A stretch of DNA of 64,000 nt from Streptosporangiales bacterium (lineage in GTDB: Bacteria; Actinomycetota; Actinomycetes; Streptosporangiales; WHST01), in contig WHTA01000011.1 in NCBI GenBank assembly GCA_009379825.1, positions 1 to 64,000 of the forward strand, read 5' to 3'. The position numbers were made by a program, and so were the translations under genes. Shown here one piece after another: positions 1-8,533 of this stretch. Under the pieces are notes generated by a model. It saw only the letters and a list, made by a program, of their open reading frames with translations. It searched no databases and was not told the DNA's origin. How positions within the stretch are numbered: position 1 is the stretch's first letter; each line of letters begins with the position of its first letter.

Positions 1-1
1 C

Positions 2-130
2 CGCATCGAGTACAACGCGATCAGGCCACACGAGGCCATCGCCTTCAACCGGCCCAAGGAGGTGCACCTGGGCCTGGCCGACCCGAAGATCCCGACCTTT
101 CAAGTCAAGGAAATCCTGCCAACTCCTTGA
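2..130 (+). CDS. C-terminal end of an insertion-sequence transposase (partial)
   Basis: The window opens inside a reading frame whose last 42 codons end at a TGA at 128-130. The visible part carries YNAIRPHEAI, the tail motif of rve/DDE integrase cores in IS3- and IS481-type transposases. The catalytic region lies outside the window, so completeness cannot be judged. It abuts a sulfotransferase-like gene on the other strand that lacks its 3' part, so the element probably inserted into that gene or removed part of it. Confidence 0.7.
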   Translation, partial: RIEYNAIRPHEAIAFNRPKEVHLGLADPKIPTFQVKEILPTP

Positions 131-614
131 CGCGGGACAGGCGGTTTGTTGAACATGTGGTCGAGTCACTGCTCGTACGGCGTGCGCAGCCCGTTTTGGA
201 GGTACTGCTGCCACTGCGACACGATGATCCGGATCAGCGGCCGCAACGTCACCACGACATGAGCGCGTGCACCGGCGAGCTCGGTCACCACTCGCCGTGC
301 CGTCTCGTCGTCGCCGTCGGCGAAGAACTCGCTGCTGACTACAACGCGTCGGTCGCCGGCGGCGGCGACCTCGTCGACGAGGTCGGTCCAGTCCGACGTG
401 GTGGCCGGGCGGTCACCGACCAGCGTGGCGTTTCTGCCGGTGATCGCGAGTGCCGCCCAGGCTCTTTGCCTTCCGGTGCCGGCGTAGACGACGCCGTGTT
501 TCGGCCAACCGCTGACGGGCCTGGTGAAATGCGCCTTGAATGGTCGCGGTGCCTGTTTTTCGGCGGACCGATGTGCAGCAGGCGCACACCGCGGTCGAGC
601 GTCAGGTCCTGCAC
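131..614 (-). pseudogene. Broken sulfotransferase-family gene
   Basis: On the minus strand, pieces of one sulfotransferase-like protein lie in successive frames. The first is LLHIGPPK, the start of the PAPS-binding loop (family form HIGPPKTGT), from a GTG at 614. The next reads TGTATIQGAFHQARQRLAE one frame away. The third is HGVVYAGTGRQ through WQQYLQNGLRTPYEQ, followed by a TGA where the family usually has Trp. Both frame changes sit in runs of A (on the minus strand). After the stop, codons still read LDHMFNKPPVPRQ, then homology ends at the transposase tail. The gene therefore has two frameshifts, one nonsense codon and a missing 3' half. Some of the frameshifts could be sequencing errors in homopolymers, but the truncation by the IS is not explained that way. 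Confidence 0.65.
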
Positions 615-803
615 GACTCGTCAAACCCTCCCTGCCTCGCCCGGGCATCCTTCCACGGCAGCACCATGTACAACCAGCGGGCGGGGTGATCGTCGGAGTG
701 GAGGCAGGCTCGTAGGATGAGGCATGCCCAACGGATGCAATGACTCGACTGGATGTAGTCACGTGGGTGATGAGCCTCCTAGTTGCCAGCCGGTTGGTGC
801 CCG

Positions 804-2141
804 GTGACCGAGTGGTTGTTGATCGCGGCCGGGGTGGTGTTGACCCTGGGCACGGGGGTCGCGGTCGCGGCGGAGTTCTCGCTGGTCACGGTCGAACGCA
901 GCACCATCGAGTCTGCCGCGGAGACCGGTGACGCGTCCGCTGCGCGGGTGTTGAAGAGCCTGCGGAACCTGTCGACGCAGTTGTCGGGTGCGCAGGTCGC
1001 GATCAGCTTCACGACATTGCTGGTGGGCTACCTCGTGGAGCCGTCGCTGGCCGGTTTGCTGCACGGCCCGTTCGAGGCGATCGGGCTGCCGCCGGCCGCG
1101 GTCGCAACGGTGACCGTGGTACTGGCCATGTTCATCGCGACGATGTTCTCCATGCTGGTTGGTGAGCTGATCCCGAAGAACCTCGCGATCGCGCGGCCGC
1201 AGGGCACGGCACGGTGGTCCGCGCCGATGCAGGCGGTGTTCACGGTGGCGACGCTGCCGTTGATCCGCGCGTTGAACGGCACCGCGAACGCGTTCATCCG
1301 CGCGATCGGGTTGCACCCGCAGGAGGAACTCTCCGCCGGTCGCACGCCCGACGAGCTGGCCGTGCTAGTGCGGCACTCGGCACGTGCAGGGGCGCTGGAC
1401 GAGGCCACCGCGACCCGCGTCGGGCGGTCGTTGACGTTCGGCCGGTTGACCGCCGGCGATGTGATGGTCCACCGGGTCCACGTCGAGACGATCGACCACG
1501 ACACCACCGCCGCCGACGTCATCGCCTCGACACGTGCCACCGGGCACTCCCGATTCCCCGTGGTCCGGGACAGCGCTGATGAGGTCGTCGGCGTCGTCCA
1601 CGTCAAACGGGCGGTCGCGGTGCCGCGCGCCGCCCGCGGCGAGGTGGCCGTAACAGAGGTGATGGACCCGGTACTGCACGTGCCGGGGTCGCTCCGTGTG
1701 GCGAATCTGCTGGTCGAGCTGAAGAGCGAGACCGGCCCACTCGCTGTCGTCGAGGACGAGTACGGCGGCACCGCCGGGATCGTCACTCTCGAAGACGTCG
1801 TCGAAGAGGTCGTCGGCGCCGTCGCCGACGAACACGACCCCACCGACATCGACGCCGTCCGCGACGCCGACGGGTCGTGGATGCTCGCTGCCACGCTGCG
1901 CCCTGACGAGGTCCGTGCCCGCACTGGCTTGGACATCCCGGACAGCCCCGACTACGACACCATCGCCGGGTTCGTTCTCACCCAGCTGGGCCGGCTCGCT
2001 GAACCCGGCGACCGGGTTCCGGTAACCGGTGGGCGCCTCGAGGTCGTTGATCTTGACGGCAGGCACATCGAACGACTCCGCTTCCAGCCCGACGAACCGG
2101 GCAGCGGAACCGACGCTGCCGCCCAGCAGGAGCAGCGATGA
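804..2141 (+). CDS. CNNM/CorC-type membrane protein with CBS pair
   Basis: This 445-residue protein has the layout of the HlyC/CorC (CNNM) family: an N-terminal DUF21 domain with about four hydrophobic segments (residues 1-170), a paired CBS domain that probably binds adenine nucleotide (about 200-330, with SRFPVVRDSADEVVGVVHVK), and a C-terminal CorC_HlyC domain (about 350-430). Family members act in Mg2+/Co2+ efflux or homeostasis; the substrate here is inferred. The GTG at 804 was chosen because the protein then starts just before the first membrane segment (MTEWLLIAAGVVL). A TTG at 783 is an alternative. It overlaps the next gene by ATGA, so the two are probably co-translated. Confidence 0.88.
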   Translation: MTEWLLIAAGVVLTLGTGVAVAAEFSLVTVERSTIESAAETGDASAARVLKSLRNLSTQLSGAQVAISFTTLLVGYLVEPSLAGLLHGPFEAIGLPPAAVATVTVVLAMFIATMFSMLVGELIPKNLAIARPQGTARWSAPMQAVFTVATLPLIRALNGTANAFIRAIGLHPQEELSAGRTPDELAVLVRHSARAGALDEATATRVGRSLTFGRLTAGDVMVHRVHVETIDHDTTAADVIASTRATGHSRFPVVRDSADEVVGVVHVKRAVAVPRAARGEVAVTEVMDPVLHVPGSLRVANLLVELKSETGPLAVVEDEYGGTAGIVTLEDVVEEVVGAVADEHDPTDIDAVRDADGSWMLAATLRPDEVRARTGLDIPDSPDYDTIAGFVLTQLGRLAEPGDRVPVTGGRLEVVDLDGRHIERLRFQPDEPGSGTDAAAQQEQR

Positions 2142-3193
2142 GCTCCGGTCTCGGTATCGCCTTCGGGGTCGTCCTGCTGGTCGTCAATGCGTTCTTCGTC
2201 GGCGCGGAGTTCGCGGTGATCTCCGCCCGCCGCAGCCAGATCGAGCCCCGCGCCGAGGCCGGCAGCAAAGCGGCGAAGACCACGCTGTGGGCGATGGAGA
2301 ACGTCTCCCTGATGCTGGCGTGTGCCCAGCTCGGCATCACCGTGTGCTCGCTCGGGCTCCTCGCGATCACCGAGCCCGCGCTACACCATGCCCTCGAAGG
2401 CCCGCTGCACGCGGTCGGGCTGCCCGAGCCGGCGATCACCACGATCGCGCTGGTCGTCGCCGTGTTCGTCGTCGGCTACCTGCACATCGTCGCCGGGGAG
2501 ATGATCCCGAAGAACATCTCCCTGTCCATCCCTGACCGCGCGGCGCTGCTGCTGGTACCCGCCCTGGTCGGGGTCGCGCATGTAGTCAAGCCGCTTATCG
2601 TCGCGTTGAACTGGGCCGCCAACACCGCGCTCAAGGCGGCCCGGGTACCGCCCAAGGACGAGGTCTCCGCCGTCTACACCCTCGAAGAAGTCCGGTCGCT
2701 GGTCGACGCCTCCCAGCGCGAGGGCCTCCTCGACGACACCCATGACGTGCTCACCGGCTCGCTGACCTTCGGCGATCGCCGCGCCGCCGACGTCATGGTT
2801 CCCCTCGACCAGGTCGTGACGCTGCCCGAGCAGGCGCGACCGCACGATGTCGAGGACCTCGTCGCCCGCACCGGCTACAGCCGCTACCCGGTTCACTCCG
2901 ACAGCGCGATCGGCGACACGGTGTCGGGCTACCTACACCTGCAAGACGTCCTGCACGATCCCGGCGACCAGCCCGTACCGCCCAACCGGATCCGCCCCCT
3001 CGCCCGCGTCAGGGACCAGGACCGCGCCGACGACGTCCTCGCCATGATGCAACGCAACCGCACCCACCTAGTCGCCGTCGTCGACCAGCAGGAACACGTC
3101 ACCGGCGTGTTGTTCTTCGAGGACGTCCTCGAAGAACTCGTCGGGGAGATCAAGGACATGACCCAAGTCGCATCGACGCCCGACGTCCGGTGA
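2138..3193 (+). CDS. Second CNNM/CorC-type CBS-pair membrane protein
   Basis: This 351-residue protein is a paralogue of its upstream neighbour. It has an N-terminal DUF21 membrane domain (MSSGLGIAFGVVLLVVNAFF, then further hydrophobic segments to about residue 165) and two CBS motifs (about 200-335). It ends directly after the second CBS motif and lacks the CorC_HlyC domain of the first protein. The start codon overlaps the upstream stop (ATGA at 2138). Paired genes of this family are common in actinobacteria and may form heteromeric transporters or regulators; this last point is inference. Confidence 0.88.
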   Translation: MSSGLGIAFGVVLLVVNAFFVGAEFAVISARRSQIEPRAEAGSKAAKTTLWAMENVSLMLACAQLGITVCSLGLLAITEPALHHALEGPLHAVGLPEPAITTIALVVAVFVVGYLHIVAGEMIPKNISLSIPDRAALLLVPALVGVAHVVKPLIVALNWAANTALKAARVPPKDEVSAVYTLEEVRSLVDASQREGLLDDTHDVLTGSLTFGDRRAADVMVPLDQVVTLPEQARPHDVEDLVARTGYSRYPVHSDSAIGDTVSGYLHLQDVLHDPGDQPVPPNRIRPLARVRDQDRADDVLAMMQRNRTHLVAVVDQQEHVTGVLFFEDVLEELVGEIKDMTQVASTPDVR

Positions 3194-3223
3194 CCACGCC
3201 GCCACGGCTCCTGACCGCTGCGC

Positions 3224-3433
3224 TTAGGGGTAGTTGGGGCCTGGCGACGGCCTGCCGCGTGGCGGGTTGATGTCGGTGGGGAACACGCCGAGCGCCCGCA
3301 TGACCGACTCCGCGAACGCGGCCGTTCCGAACTGGACGACCACGGTCACAACCATCGCGACAACCTCAGCCGCGCTCAACTCGCTAACCTCCCGCCCGCC
3401 GCCACCGGCGGGCACGTTCATCGTCTCACTCAC
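3224..3433 (-). CDS. Small hydrophobic protein, unknown
   Basis: A 69-codon frame from GTG at 3433 (or 65 codons from ATG at 3421). It contains a glycine-rich start, an acidic SELSAAEVV segment and one hydrophobic stretch (VVAMVVTVVVQFGTAAFAES), then a proline-rich tail. No family is recognised. It is convergent with the CBS gene pair. No convincing ribosome binding site is visible for either start, so the gene call rests mainly on the amphipathic composition. Confidence 0.35.
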   Translation of the reverse strand: MSETMNVPAGGGGREVSELSAAEVVAMVVTVVVQFGTAAFAESVMRALGVFPTDINPPRGRPSPGPNYP

Positions 3434-3542
3434 GCCGTGGTCGTAGTGGCCCTGGCGATGTGAGGTCGAATGCGACAGTTCTACCGGTAGGACTACTCTC
3501 GGGCGGATCTGGCCACCACCGCCGCCCGAGGGAGGCCCAAAC

Positions 3543-3635
3543 ATGACCTTTCGACGTAAGGGCGACGTGGCGATGCTGCTCGCCCTCACGGTCTCGCTGC
3601 TCGTCTTCATGATCACCACCGCCTTGGCCCAATGA
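3543..3635 (+). CDS. Possible 30-residue membrane or secreted peptide
   Basis: An ATG at 3543 is preceded by a good Shine-Dalgarno stretch (GAGGGAGG, 8 bases upstream). It opens a 30-codon frame with a basic start (MTFRRKGD), a hydrophobic core (VAMLLALTVSLLVFMITT) and an ALAQ end. This is the shape of a single-pass peptide or an isolated signal peptide. No family is known to me. The clear binding site is the main support; the short length makes it uncertain. Confidence 0.35.
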   Translation: MTFRRKGDVAMLLALTVSLLVFMITTALAQ

Positions 3636-4168
3636 CGATAGGAGAGGGGTTCACGTCGTCGCTGGCGGTGACGGTTTCGACCGCGATGCCGGCTTCCGCG
3701 GCGATCTGCGGGGCCGTCGTGCCGACGGCATCGGGGTGTCTCGGGTCGATCCCGTGATTACCCTGGGATCGCGCGGCCCGGTCGTGTCCCCCGTGGCCGG
3801 GTCGCGCCCTTCGTGCCAGGGCGTGTCTCCCGGTCTGAGGTGGGGGAGTTCAGACGGTCCCGGCAGCGCCTGTCTCGACTACTGGGACCTGACCGCCGTT
3901 GATGCCCGGGCACCGACGACTGGCTGCGGTCATCGGTACCCATCGGGGCGTCGGCGCAAACGTCAGAGCCAGGACGGGTGTTGGCGCGAGCGCAAGGTTG
4001 TACCGTCCGGGCCTCCGGTACCCTTCCGGGGCAAGTAGCTGTCGTCAACGTAACCTGTTCGCCAGGTGTCGGGGCAGCCGGACGCGCCGCGCGAGCATCT
4101 GCTGGCGTGATCATTCCGTCGGGTGGACGGGGGGTCGCGCCTCCGCGCGGCGCGTTCGCGCGAGAGTG
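3636..4168. other. Gene-poor stretch
   Basis: About 530 bases without a frame that looks coding on either strand. The open frames here are arginine-, glycine- and serine-rich shadows. No repeat, tRNA or strong hairpin was recognised. Confidence 0.5.
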
Positions 4169-4375
4169 CTACGGCTTCTCCGTGTCTGTCGTCTGCCGGC
4201 CGGTGTTGTCATTGTCCGGCACTGCGGTGGCAGTGTCGGTTGGCGAGTCGGATCCTGCCGTGGCCTCGTCGTCGGTCAAGGTCTCGTCGAGCTTCTCCTT
4301 GGCGGGGTCGCTCGGCGGCGGCCCCTGCGCGCGGAAGCCTGGCCGAGCGCCGAGAAGATCAACGTTGGTATCCAC
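4169..4375 (-). CDS. Small acidic protein related to its neighbour's tail
   Basis: A 68-codon frame from GTG at 4375. Its second half (KLDETLTDDEATAGSDSPTD and the following Thr/Asp-rich tail) resembles the middle and end of the next protein upstream (DETLTDSTNGEPASDSKSAT), so the two look like diverged copies. The N-terminal part has no counterpart and may be out of frame or eroded. It could be a real small protein or the remnant of a duplicated gene; no function can be assigned. Confidence 0.35.
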   Translation of the reverse strand: MDTNVDLLGARPGFRAQGPPPSDPAKEKLDETLTDDEATAGSDSPTDTATAVPDNDNTGRQTTDTEKP

Positions 4376-4409
4376 GCTGCGGTCGGCATGGCGGTCGATG
4401 GTGGGACGG

Positions 4410-4676
4410 CTACTGCTTGCCGGGGTCCTGCTTGTGTTCGTCTGCGGTGTCCGGGCCCTTCGACTCTGGCGGGTTCGCCGCACCGTCGCTGGTGCGGTCG
4501 GGTGTCGCGTCAGCGCCACTGTTCGGCGTAGTGGCCGCGTCCGGCTCGGTGTCAGTGGCTGACTTGCTGTCACTGGCCGGTTCGCCATTGGTGCTGTCGG
4601 TGAGTGTTTCGTCGCTCTGGTCTTTGTGGCCGCGGGCGAACCGTTTGGCCTTGTTCAGCAGGTCCTGCAATCCCAT
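4410..4676 (-). CDS. Small Rv0909/MT0933-antitoxin-like protein
   Basis: This 88-residue protein starts MGLQDLLNKAKRFARGHKDQ. That resembles the start of the actinobacterial MT0933-like putative antitoxin family (MGxxDKAKxxAxxHxDQ) and is followed by a long Thr/Ser/Asp-rich, probably disordered tail. The ATG at 4676 has an excellent binding site (GAGGAGG, 7 bases upstream), which rejects longer upstream starts in the same frame. No toxin gene is adjacent, so an antitoxin role is only a family label. A second gene with a similar tail lies directly downstream. Confidence 0.6.
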   Translation of the reverse strand: MGLQDLLNKAKRFARGHKDQSDETLTDSTNGEPASDSKSATDTEPDAATTPNSGADATPDRTSDGAANPPESKGPDTADEHKQDPGKQ

Positions 4677-4864
4677 ACTGTTCTCCTCCTCGTGATGATC
4701 TGTGCCGATGCTCTCGCGCAGCAGTTGCAGAGGCTGCGATTCGCAAGGTCCGACCGTACCCGGTGGAGAAACCCGGTGCACCCCGGGCCTGGTGGGTTCA
4801 GCGGCGGACCAGCCGTCGAGTCCCCCGCTTGGGGGGTGCCATCGGCCGCGGATCGCGAGCCTGG

Positions 4865-5614
4865 TCAGCCGGGTGCCTCGGCCGACGACCAGAAGTGGGC
4901 GAGGTACTCGTTGAACGGCGTGCCGGTCTGGGGCACGGAGTGCCCGGCACCCGGCACCACGACCCGGGCTGCGGGGAGGCGCGCCTGGAGCAGGTCGCAG
5001 ACGGCATCGAACATGGCGCTGTGCGCGCCGGAGATCACCAGCTTGGGGAACGGCGTAGGCGCGAGGTCGTCGAGTGGGATCTCTGCCTCCCATGGCCACC
5101 GCCCGCGCATCTGCAATTTGGCCGCCTTCGCCAGGGGCGGCGGCAGCGGCGACGGCAACCGGTTCGGGTCGCCGCCGACGGCGCGGACGAACTGCGGTAG
5201 GAACTCCTCCGGCGACGGGGCGCGGTCGATGATCGCCCGCACGGTGGTGATGAACTCGCGGGTGTCTGCGCGATCGCGGGTGAGCCCGAGCGCCGGCGGC
5301 TCGACCACCGCTAGCGACAGCACCGCCTCCGGCCGACGCGCCGCGGCGAGCAACGCGACGACACCGCCGTAGGAGTGCCCGACCAGGTGCGCGCCGTCAC
5401 CCAAGACCTCCGCGACATCGACCGCGTCGACGGCGAAGTCCTCGCCGTCGACATCCGGGCTGCCGCCGAACCCGCGGCGGTTCACCAGCAGTAGCCGACG
5501 CCCCCGGGCCAACGGCCGCTGCTGGTTCCACGTCCCCTCCGCCCCGAACACGTCACCGTGGACGAGAACCGCCGGGACCCCCGAGCCCTGTTCGATCACC
5601 TCGACCGGCCACAT
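4865..5614 (-). CDS. Alpha/beta hydrolase
   Basis: A 249-residue protein of the alpha/beta-hydrolase fold. It shows an oxyanion-loop region (VLVHGDVFGAEGTW), the nucleophile elbow GHSYGG, and a late catalytic-His segment (VVPGAGHSVPQTGTPFNEYL). An acid residue is probably in the SGAHSAMFDAV region. The ATG at 5614 follows a GGGGGCG stretch and leaves a normal-length N-terminus (MWPVEVIEQGSGVP). An ATG at 5659 in the same frame is an alternative. The substrate cannot be deduced. It is an isolated gene within a decayed region. Confidence 0.8.
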   Translation of the reverse strand: MWPVEVIEQGSGVPAVLVHGDVFGAEGTWNQQRPLARGRRLLLVNRRGFGGSPDVDGEDFAVDAVDVAEVLGDGAHLVGHSYGGVVALLAAARRPEAVLSLAVVEPPALGLTRDRADTREFITTVRAIIDRAPSPEEFLPQFVRAVGGDPNRLPSPLPPPLAKAAKLQMRGRWPWEAEIPLDDLAPTPFPKLVISGAHSAMFDAVCDLLQARLPAARVVVPGAGHSVPQTGTPFNEYLAHFWSSAEAPG

Positions 5615-6055
5615 TTCGCCCCCAAGAGTCGGCAACCTCGCTGCGTCTGCCCAGGTCATCCCTGCTCGACAGCGTCGCACGTACACCATTCCGCCGAGTC
5701 CTGGCGCAGAGATCCGTACACAACGTGCGCGGCCGCTGCCGCCTCGCAAACGATCGCGTACGACCCGCCGGCGGCGGCAGCGGGTCGTGTACGGAAGGGA
5801 ACCCCAACCGGCCGTACGCCAGTGACGCAAGTAGCGCTCGTGCCTTCGACCAGGGGAGTCGAACATGGGTGGTACGCAGAGACGCTCAGCGAGGATGGGA
5901 TGGGCTATCCGGACGCCGCCCGAGGCCAGGCTCATGACAACGCTCCTCCGCACGGAGACGGTGATCGCGATGTACGTCGCTCGTGTGGAGACCACTATCG
6001 GACATCTGTCGTCACGGCTGTTTCAACATAGCGGACGAACGCCGGGCCGCTCCGG
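5615..6055. other. Intergenic stretch without recognised features
   Basis: About 440 bases between the hydrolase start and the next leftward gene. Apart from a possible upstream start for the hydrolase at 5659, no coding frame, repeat or RNA gene was recognised. The hydrolase promoter presumably lies here. Confidence 0.45.
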
Positions 6056-6504
6056 CTACGGGCGCGGCTGCTCGACCCACGCGGAGGCGTGCCACCTGTC
6101 GCAGTTCTCGCAGCGCCATACGCGGTAGGGCACCCGCCGGCCGCTGGCCGCGCGGGCGGCGGCCGCGGCTGCTGAGCGGCTGGGGTAACGAGTACCTCGC
6201 GGGCAGTCGGTCACCGGTGTCTCCGGCACAGTGATCTGCTGGTCGTCGTGAGCCTCCGTTGGACGCGTCATGCGATCCTCCGTCGACGCCGTAGAACCTG
6301 GATCCGTGTCCGTCTGTCTCGTCCGGCCGGTCTTGCCCGCCACGGTTTCAAGGAGGGTGATGGCCTGCAGGAGCGACGCAGCCGCCGCCGCGGGATCCAT
6401 GTCCGGCGTGCGACCGACTCGCGAAGCTCGGCCAGGGTCTGGAGCAGGTGAGCGTAGTTGTTCTGTCCCAGCTGCCGCAGGTCGTTGAGGTGCTCGGGGT
6501 CCAC
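6056..6504 (-). pseudogene. Small CxxC-W-H zinc-ribbon-like gene, apparently frameshifted
   Basis: Two leftward frames appear to belong to one gene. From GTG at 6504 the first gives VDPEHLNDLRQLGQNN then AHLLQTLAELRESV and afterwards turns into arginine-rich nonsense. From about 6405 a second frame continues with MDPAAAAASLLQAITLLETV and ends with RVWRCENCDRWHASAW, a short C-x2-C ribbon followed by W-H as in many small actinobacterial proteins. A single indel near 6405 would join them. Alternatively the second frame starts independently at ATG 6400, giving 114 residues. The function is unknown. Confidence 0.45.
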
Positions 6505-7020
6505 CGCTTGCCCACTTCCCGCATTGCACCCTTCCGGCTGGGCACCGAGGTCTGGGATTACCCGGGAACGCGACGCGTTTGGCCCACCGTAAACACCAAG
6601 ACCGGCGCGCCACCGGAATTCGCCCGAGTAGTGACAAGCCGAGCTCACAGCCACGTGCTGTGACGGCGCGGCCGCAAACACCCGCACCTGTCGGAGTCGG
6701 CAGGGCAGCCGGGCCGGGTTCACGCTCCGGCAGCGAACGATCGCGCCGCTCGGCAGTTACAGGGTCATGTGGATGTGTACTGGCCAGTACGACGTAGCTT
6801 CAGGCCTAGCGCACGCGTGAGGGGATTTGGGGCAGCCACCGAGCGGGGGTCCACTGGGGAGTGCGAGAGCCGCCGGCCACGCGCGCTCGGGGAACGGCGT
6901 CGGCAGGCCCGTCCATTCCGGACCTGCCGACGCCGTTTGACACCCTTTGCCTGCATGGCTCTGCTGCCCCACGCGAACATTGCGTGGTGGCGACGCGTCG
7001 GCGAGAGCGGTCGACGCTGA
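6505..7020. other. Intergenic stretch with one strong hairpin
   Basis: About 515 bases with no convincing gene. The only structure seen is the long inverted repeat at 6893-6937, listed separately. Confidence 0.45.
6893..6937. repeat. Perfect 15-bp inverted repeat
   Basis: AACGGCGTCGGCAGG at 6893-6907 is exactly repeated in inverted orientation at 6923-6937, with a 15-base spacer. As RNA it would form a very stable stem. It could be a transcription terminator, an IS end remnant or part of a small RNA. It lies in a gene-free gap between two decayed genes and no run of T follows on either side. Confidence 0.6.
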
Positions 7021-7310
7021 CTAGAGGTGCTGGCTGAGCAGGCCGGCGTCGACGTCGTAGATGAAGCCGCCGACGAGCACCCCGTCGCCGATCAGCGGGT
7101 GCTGACGGACTACGGTGACGTCGTGGCGCAGCGTGTCGAACTGGTCGGGGATGGCGTTCATGGGCAGGTAGCCGCCGGGGCATCCGGCGGCGGTCTCGGC
7201 CGTTGCTCGCAGGTTGTCTTCGGTCATCGACGCCATCGCGCAGCGGGTGTGAGGATCACCAGGATCCGCTGTACGCCGAGCAGCTGGCCGGTCATGGTGA
7301 GCTCGGTGAC
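7021..7310 (-). pseudogene. Truncated, frameshifted beta-carbonic anhydrase
   Basis: Read leftward from 7310 the frame gives VTELTMTGQLLGVQRILVIL, the helix and strand before the second zinc-ligand loop of beta-carbonic anhydrases. The next frame then supplies HTRCAM (the H-x-x-C zinc ligands) and continues to the C-terminus with VRQHPLIGDGVLVGGFIYDV, a classic ending of the family. One C is missing at the junction (the expected ILHTRC reading needs CTCCACACC). The N-terminal half, with the first zinc Cys and the Asp-Arg dyad, is absent. Homology stops exactly where an IS110-type transposase remnant begins on the other strand, so the element probably truncated the gene. Confidence 0.65.
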
Positions 7311-7550
7311 CCGGCGGCCGCCTCAACCGCTCCGCCGACCGCCACCGCCTCAACCGCACCCTGCACACCGTCGCGCTATCCCGACTCCAGCACCACCACG
7401 AAACCCGGACCTACGCCGCCCGGCGCACCACCGAAAGCAAGAACACCCGAGACATCAAAACGGTGTCTCAAACACAACATCGCACGCGCGATCTACCGTC
7501 TCCTCGAAGCCCACGCCAAGGCCGTCAGCAGAACCCCTCACGCCGCTTGA
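7311..7550 (+). pseudogene. IS110-family transposase C-terminal fragment, frameshifted
   Basis: The frame reads GGRLNRSADRHRLNRTLHTV and then ALSRLQHHHETRTYAARRTT, followed after a +1 shift by KRCLKHNIARAIYRLLEAHA to the TGA at 7548-7550. This is the end of the Transposase_20 domain of IS110-type recombinases. The frameshift is one extra A in ATCAAAACGG. The catalytic N-terminal RuvC-like domain is absent. Its left edge coincides with the truncation point of the carbonic anhydrase gene. Confidence 0.65.
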
Positions 7551-7559
7551 CAAGACATA

Positions 7560-7677
7560 GAAGCATCCAAGCTGCGAGCCGCCCTCAATGATGCTGGCCT
7601 CAGCCAAGCTGACCTGGCTCGCCGTTTGGGCCGCAGTGACGGCATCGTCTCCGAAATTCTAGCCGGCACCCGATCCG
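7560..7677 (+). pseudogene. XRE-type helix-turn-helix fragment
   Basis: Directly after the transposase stop, in the same frame, codons read SKLRAALNDAGLSQADLARR then LGRSDGIVSEILAGTR. This is a nearly complete HTH_3 fold (the LSQADLARRLG turn and the SxSxISxILxG recognition helix). No start codon or long continuation is visible. It is probably a leftover of an antitoxin- or Cro/CI-type regulator cut by the IS events here. Confidence 0.45.
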
Positions 7678-7848
7678 CACGACCGCCATTGCTCGCCGCC
7701 GGCGGCACGTGCAGGACCCGCGAACCTCGAAAGGTAGCTGGCGGCCCTAACTTGGCACCGGGTTCGACATGCGGGCGCATCGCTGTCGGTACCTGTTGGC
7801 AGGGTAGGCCGACGAATCGTCCGCCCAGTGTGAGGAGGCGCCTGCCTG

Positions 7849-8433
7849 ATGACCAAAGCCGATGCGACACCTGACCCGCGGCCGCACCTTGGTGCCGCGC
7901 TCGACCAGACCCAACACGAGATCGATGCGATCGAGGCCGTCGACCTGGACCGACCGACACCGTGTGCCGAGTATGACGTGCAGACGCTGCTGGCCCATCT
8001 CGTCGCTGTCCTGCGCAAGCTCGCGGTCGTCGGGAACGGTGAAGACATGACTCAAGTGAAAGATCCGGCTGACGACCACCCCGACGACTGGGGTAACGCG
8101 TTCCGTAGTGCTCGTGCCGACCTCGAACAGGTCTGGGCGCCCGACTCGGCACTCGGCAAGAGCTACACCCTGCCCTGGGCCAGGCTGACCGGACACGAGC
8201 TGCTCGACGCGTACGCGCACGAATTCACCGTCCACGCCTGGGACCTCTCCCGAGCCACCGGCCGCAGCAACGAGCTTGACCCGGTTCTGGCCGAGGCTGC
8301 CCTCGACTGGTTCACGCGCAACGTCCCAGCGGAGGATCGCAGCGACGGCGGGCCGTTTGCACCGGTCGTGGCTGTCGCCAACGACGCCGACGCCTACACC
8401 CGGCTCGCCGCTTTCGTCGGCCGACCGGTGTAG
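7849..8433 (+). CDS. TIGR03086-type DinB/maleylpyruvate-isomerase-fold protein
   Basis: A 194-residue protein with the hallmarks of the TIGR03086 family: DLDRPTPCAEYDVQTLLAHL near the start (the PTPC and first His region), DAYAHEFTVHAWDLSRATGR in the middle, and a short C-terminal FVGRP end. Families of this four-helix fold include mycothiol-dependent isomerases and use a His-rich metal site. The actual reaction is unknown. It is a stand-alone gene with an ATG at 7849 and appears intact, in contrast to its neighbours. Confidence 0.82.
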   Translation: MTKADATPDPRPHLGAALDQTQHEIDAIEAVDLDRPTPCAEYDVQTLLAHLVAVLRKLAVVGNGEDMTQVKDPADDHPDDWGNAFRSARADLEQVWAPDSALGKSYTLPWARLTGHELLDAYAHEFTVHAWDLSRATGRSNELDPVLAEAALDWFTRNVPAEDRSDGGPFAPVVAVANDADAYTRLAAFVGRPV

Positions 8434-8445
8434 ATGTTGAGAAGC

Positions 8446-8461
8446 ACGTGCGGGCGCACGT
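8446..8461. terminator. Short palindromic hairpin after the DinB-like gene
   Basis: ACGTGCGGGCGCACGT lies 12 bases after the stop of the preceding gene and can fold into a 6-7 bp GC-rich stem. There is no T-run, so termination activity is a guess from position. Confidence 0.3.
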
Positions 8462-8533
8462 CTTGACGGGCCGCGACCGAACCGGGCGGCCACCGATTGC
8501 TGCGGCCCGTGTCGCAAGGCGATAAGGAGAGAG

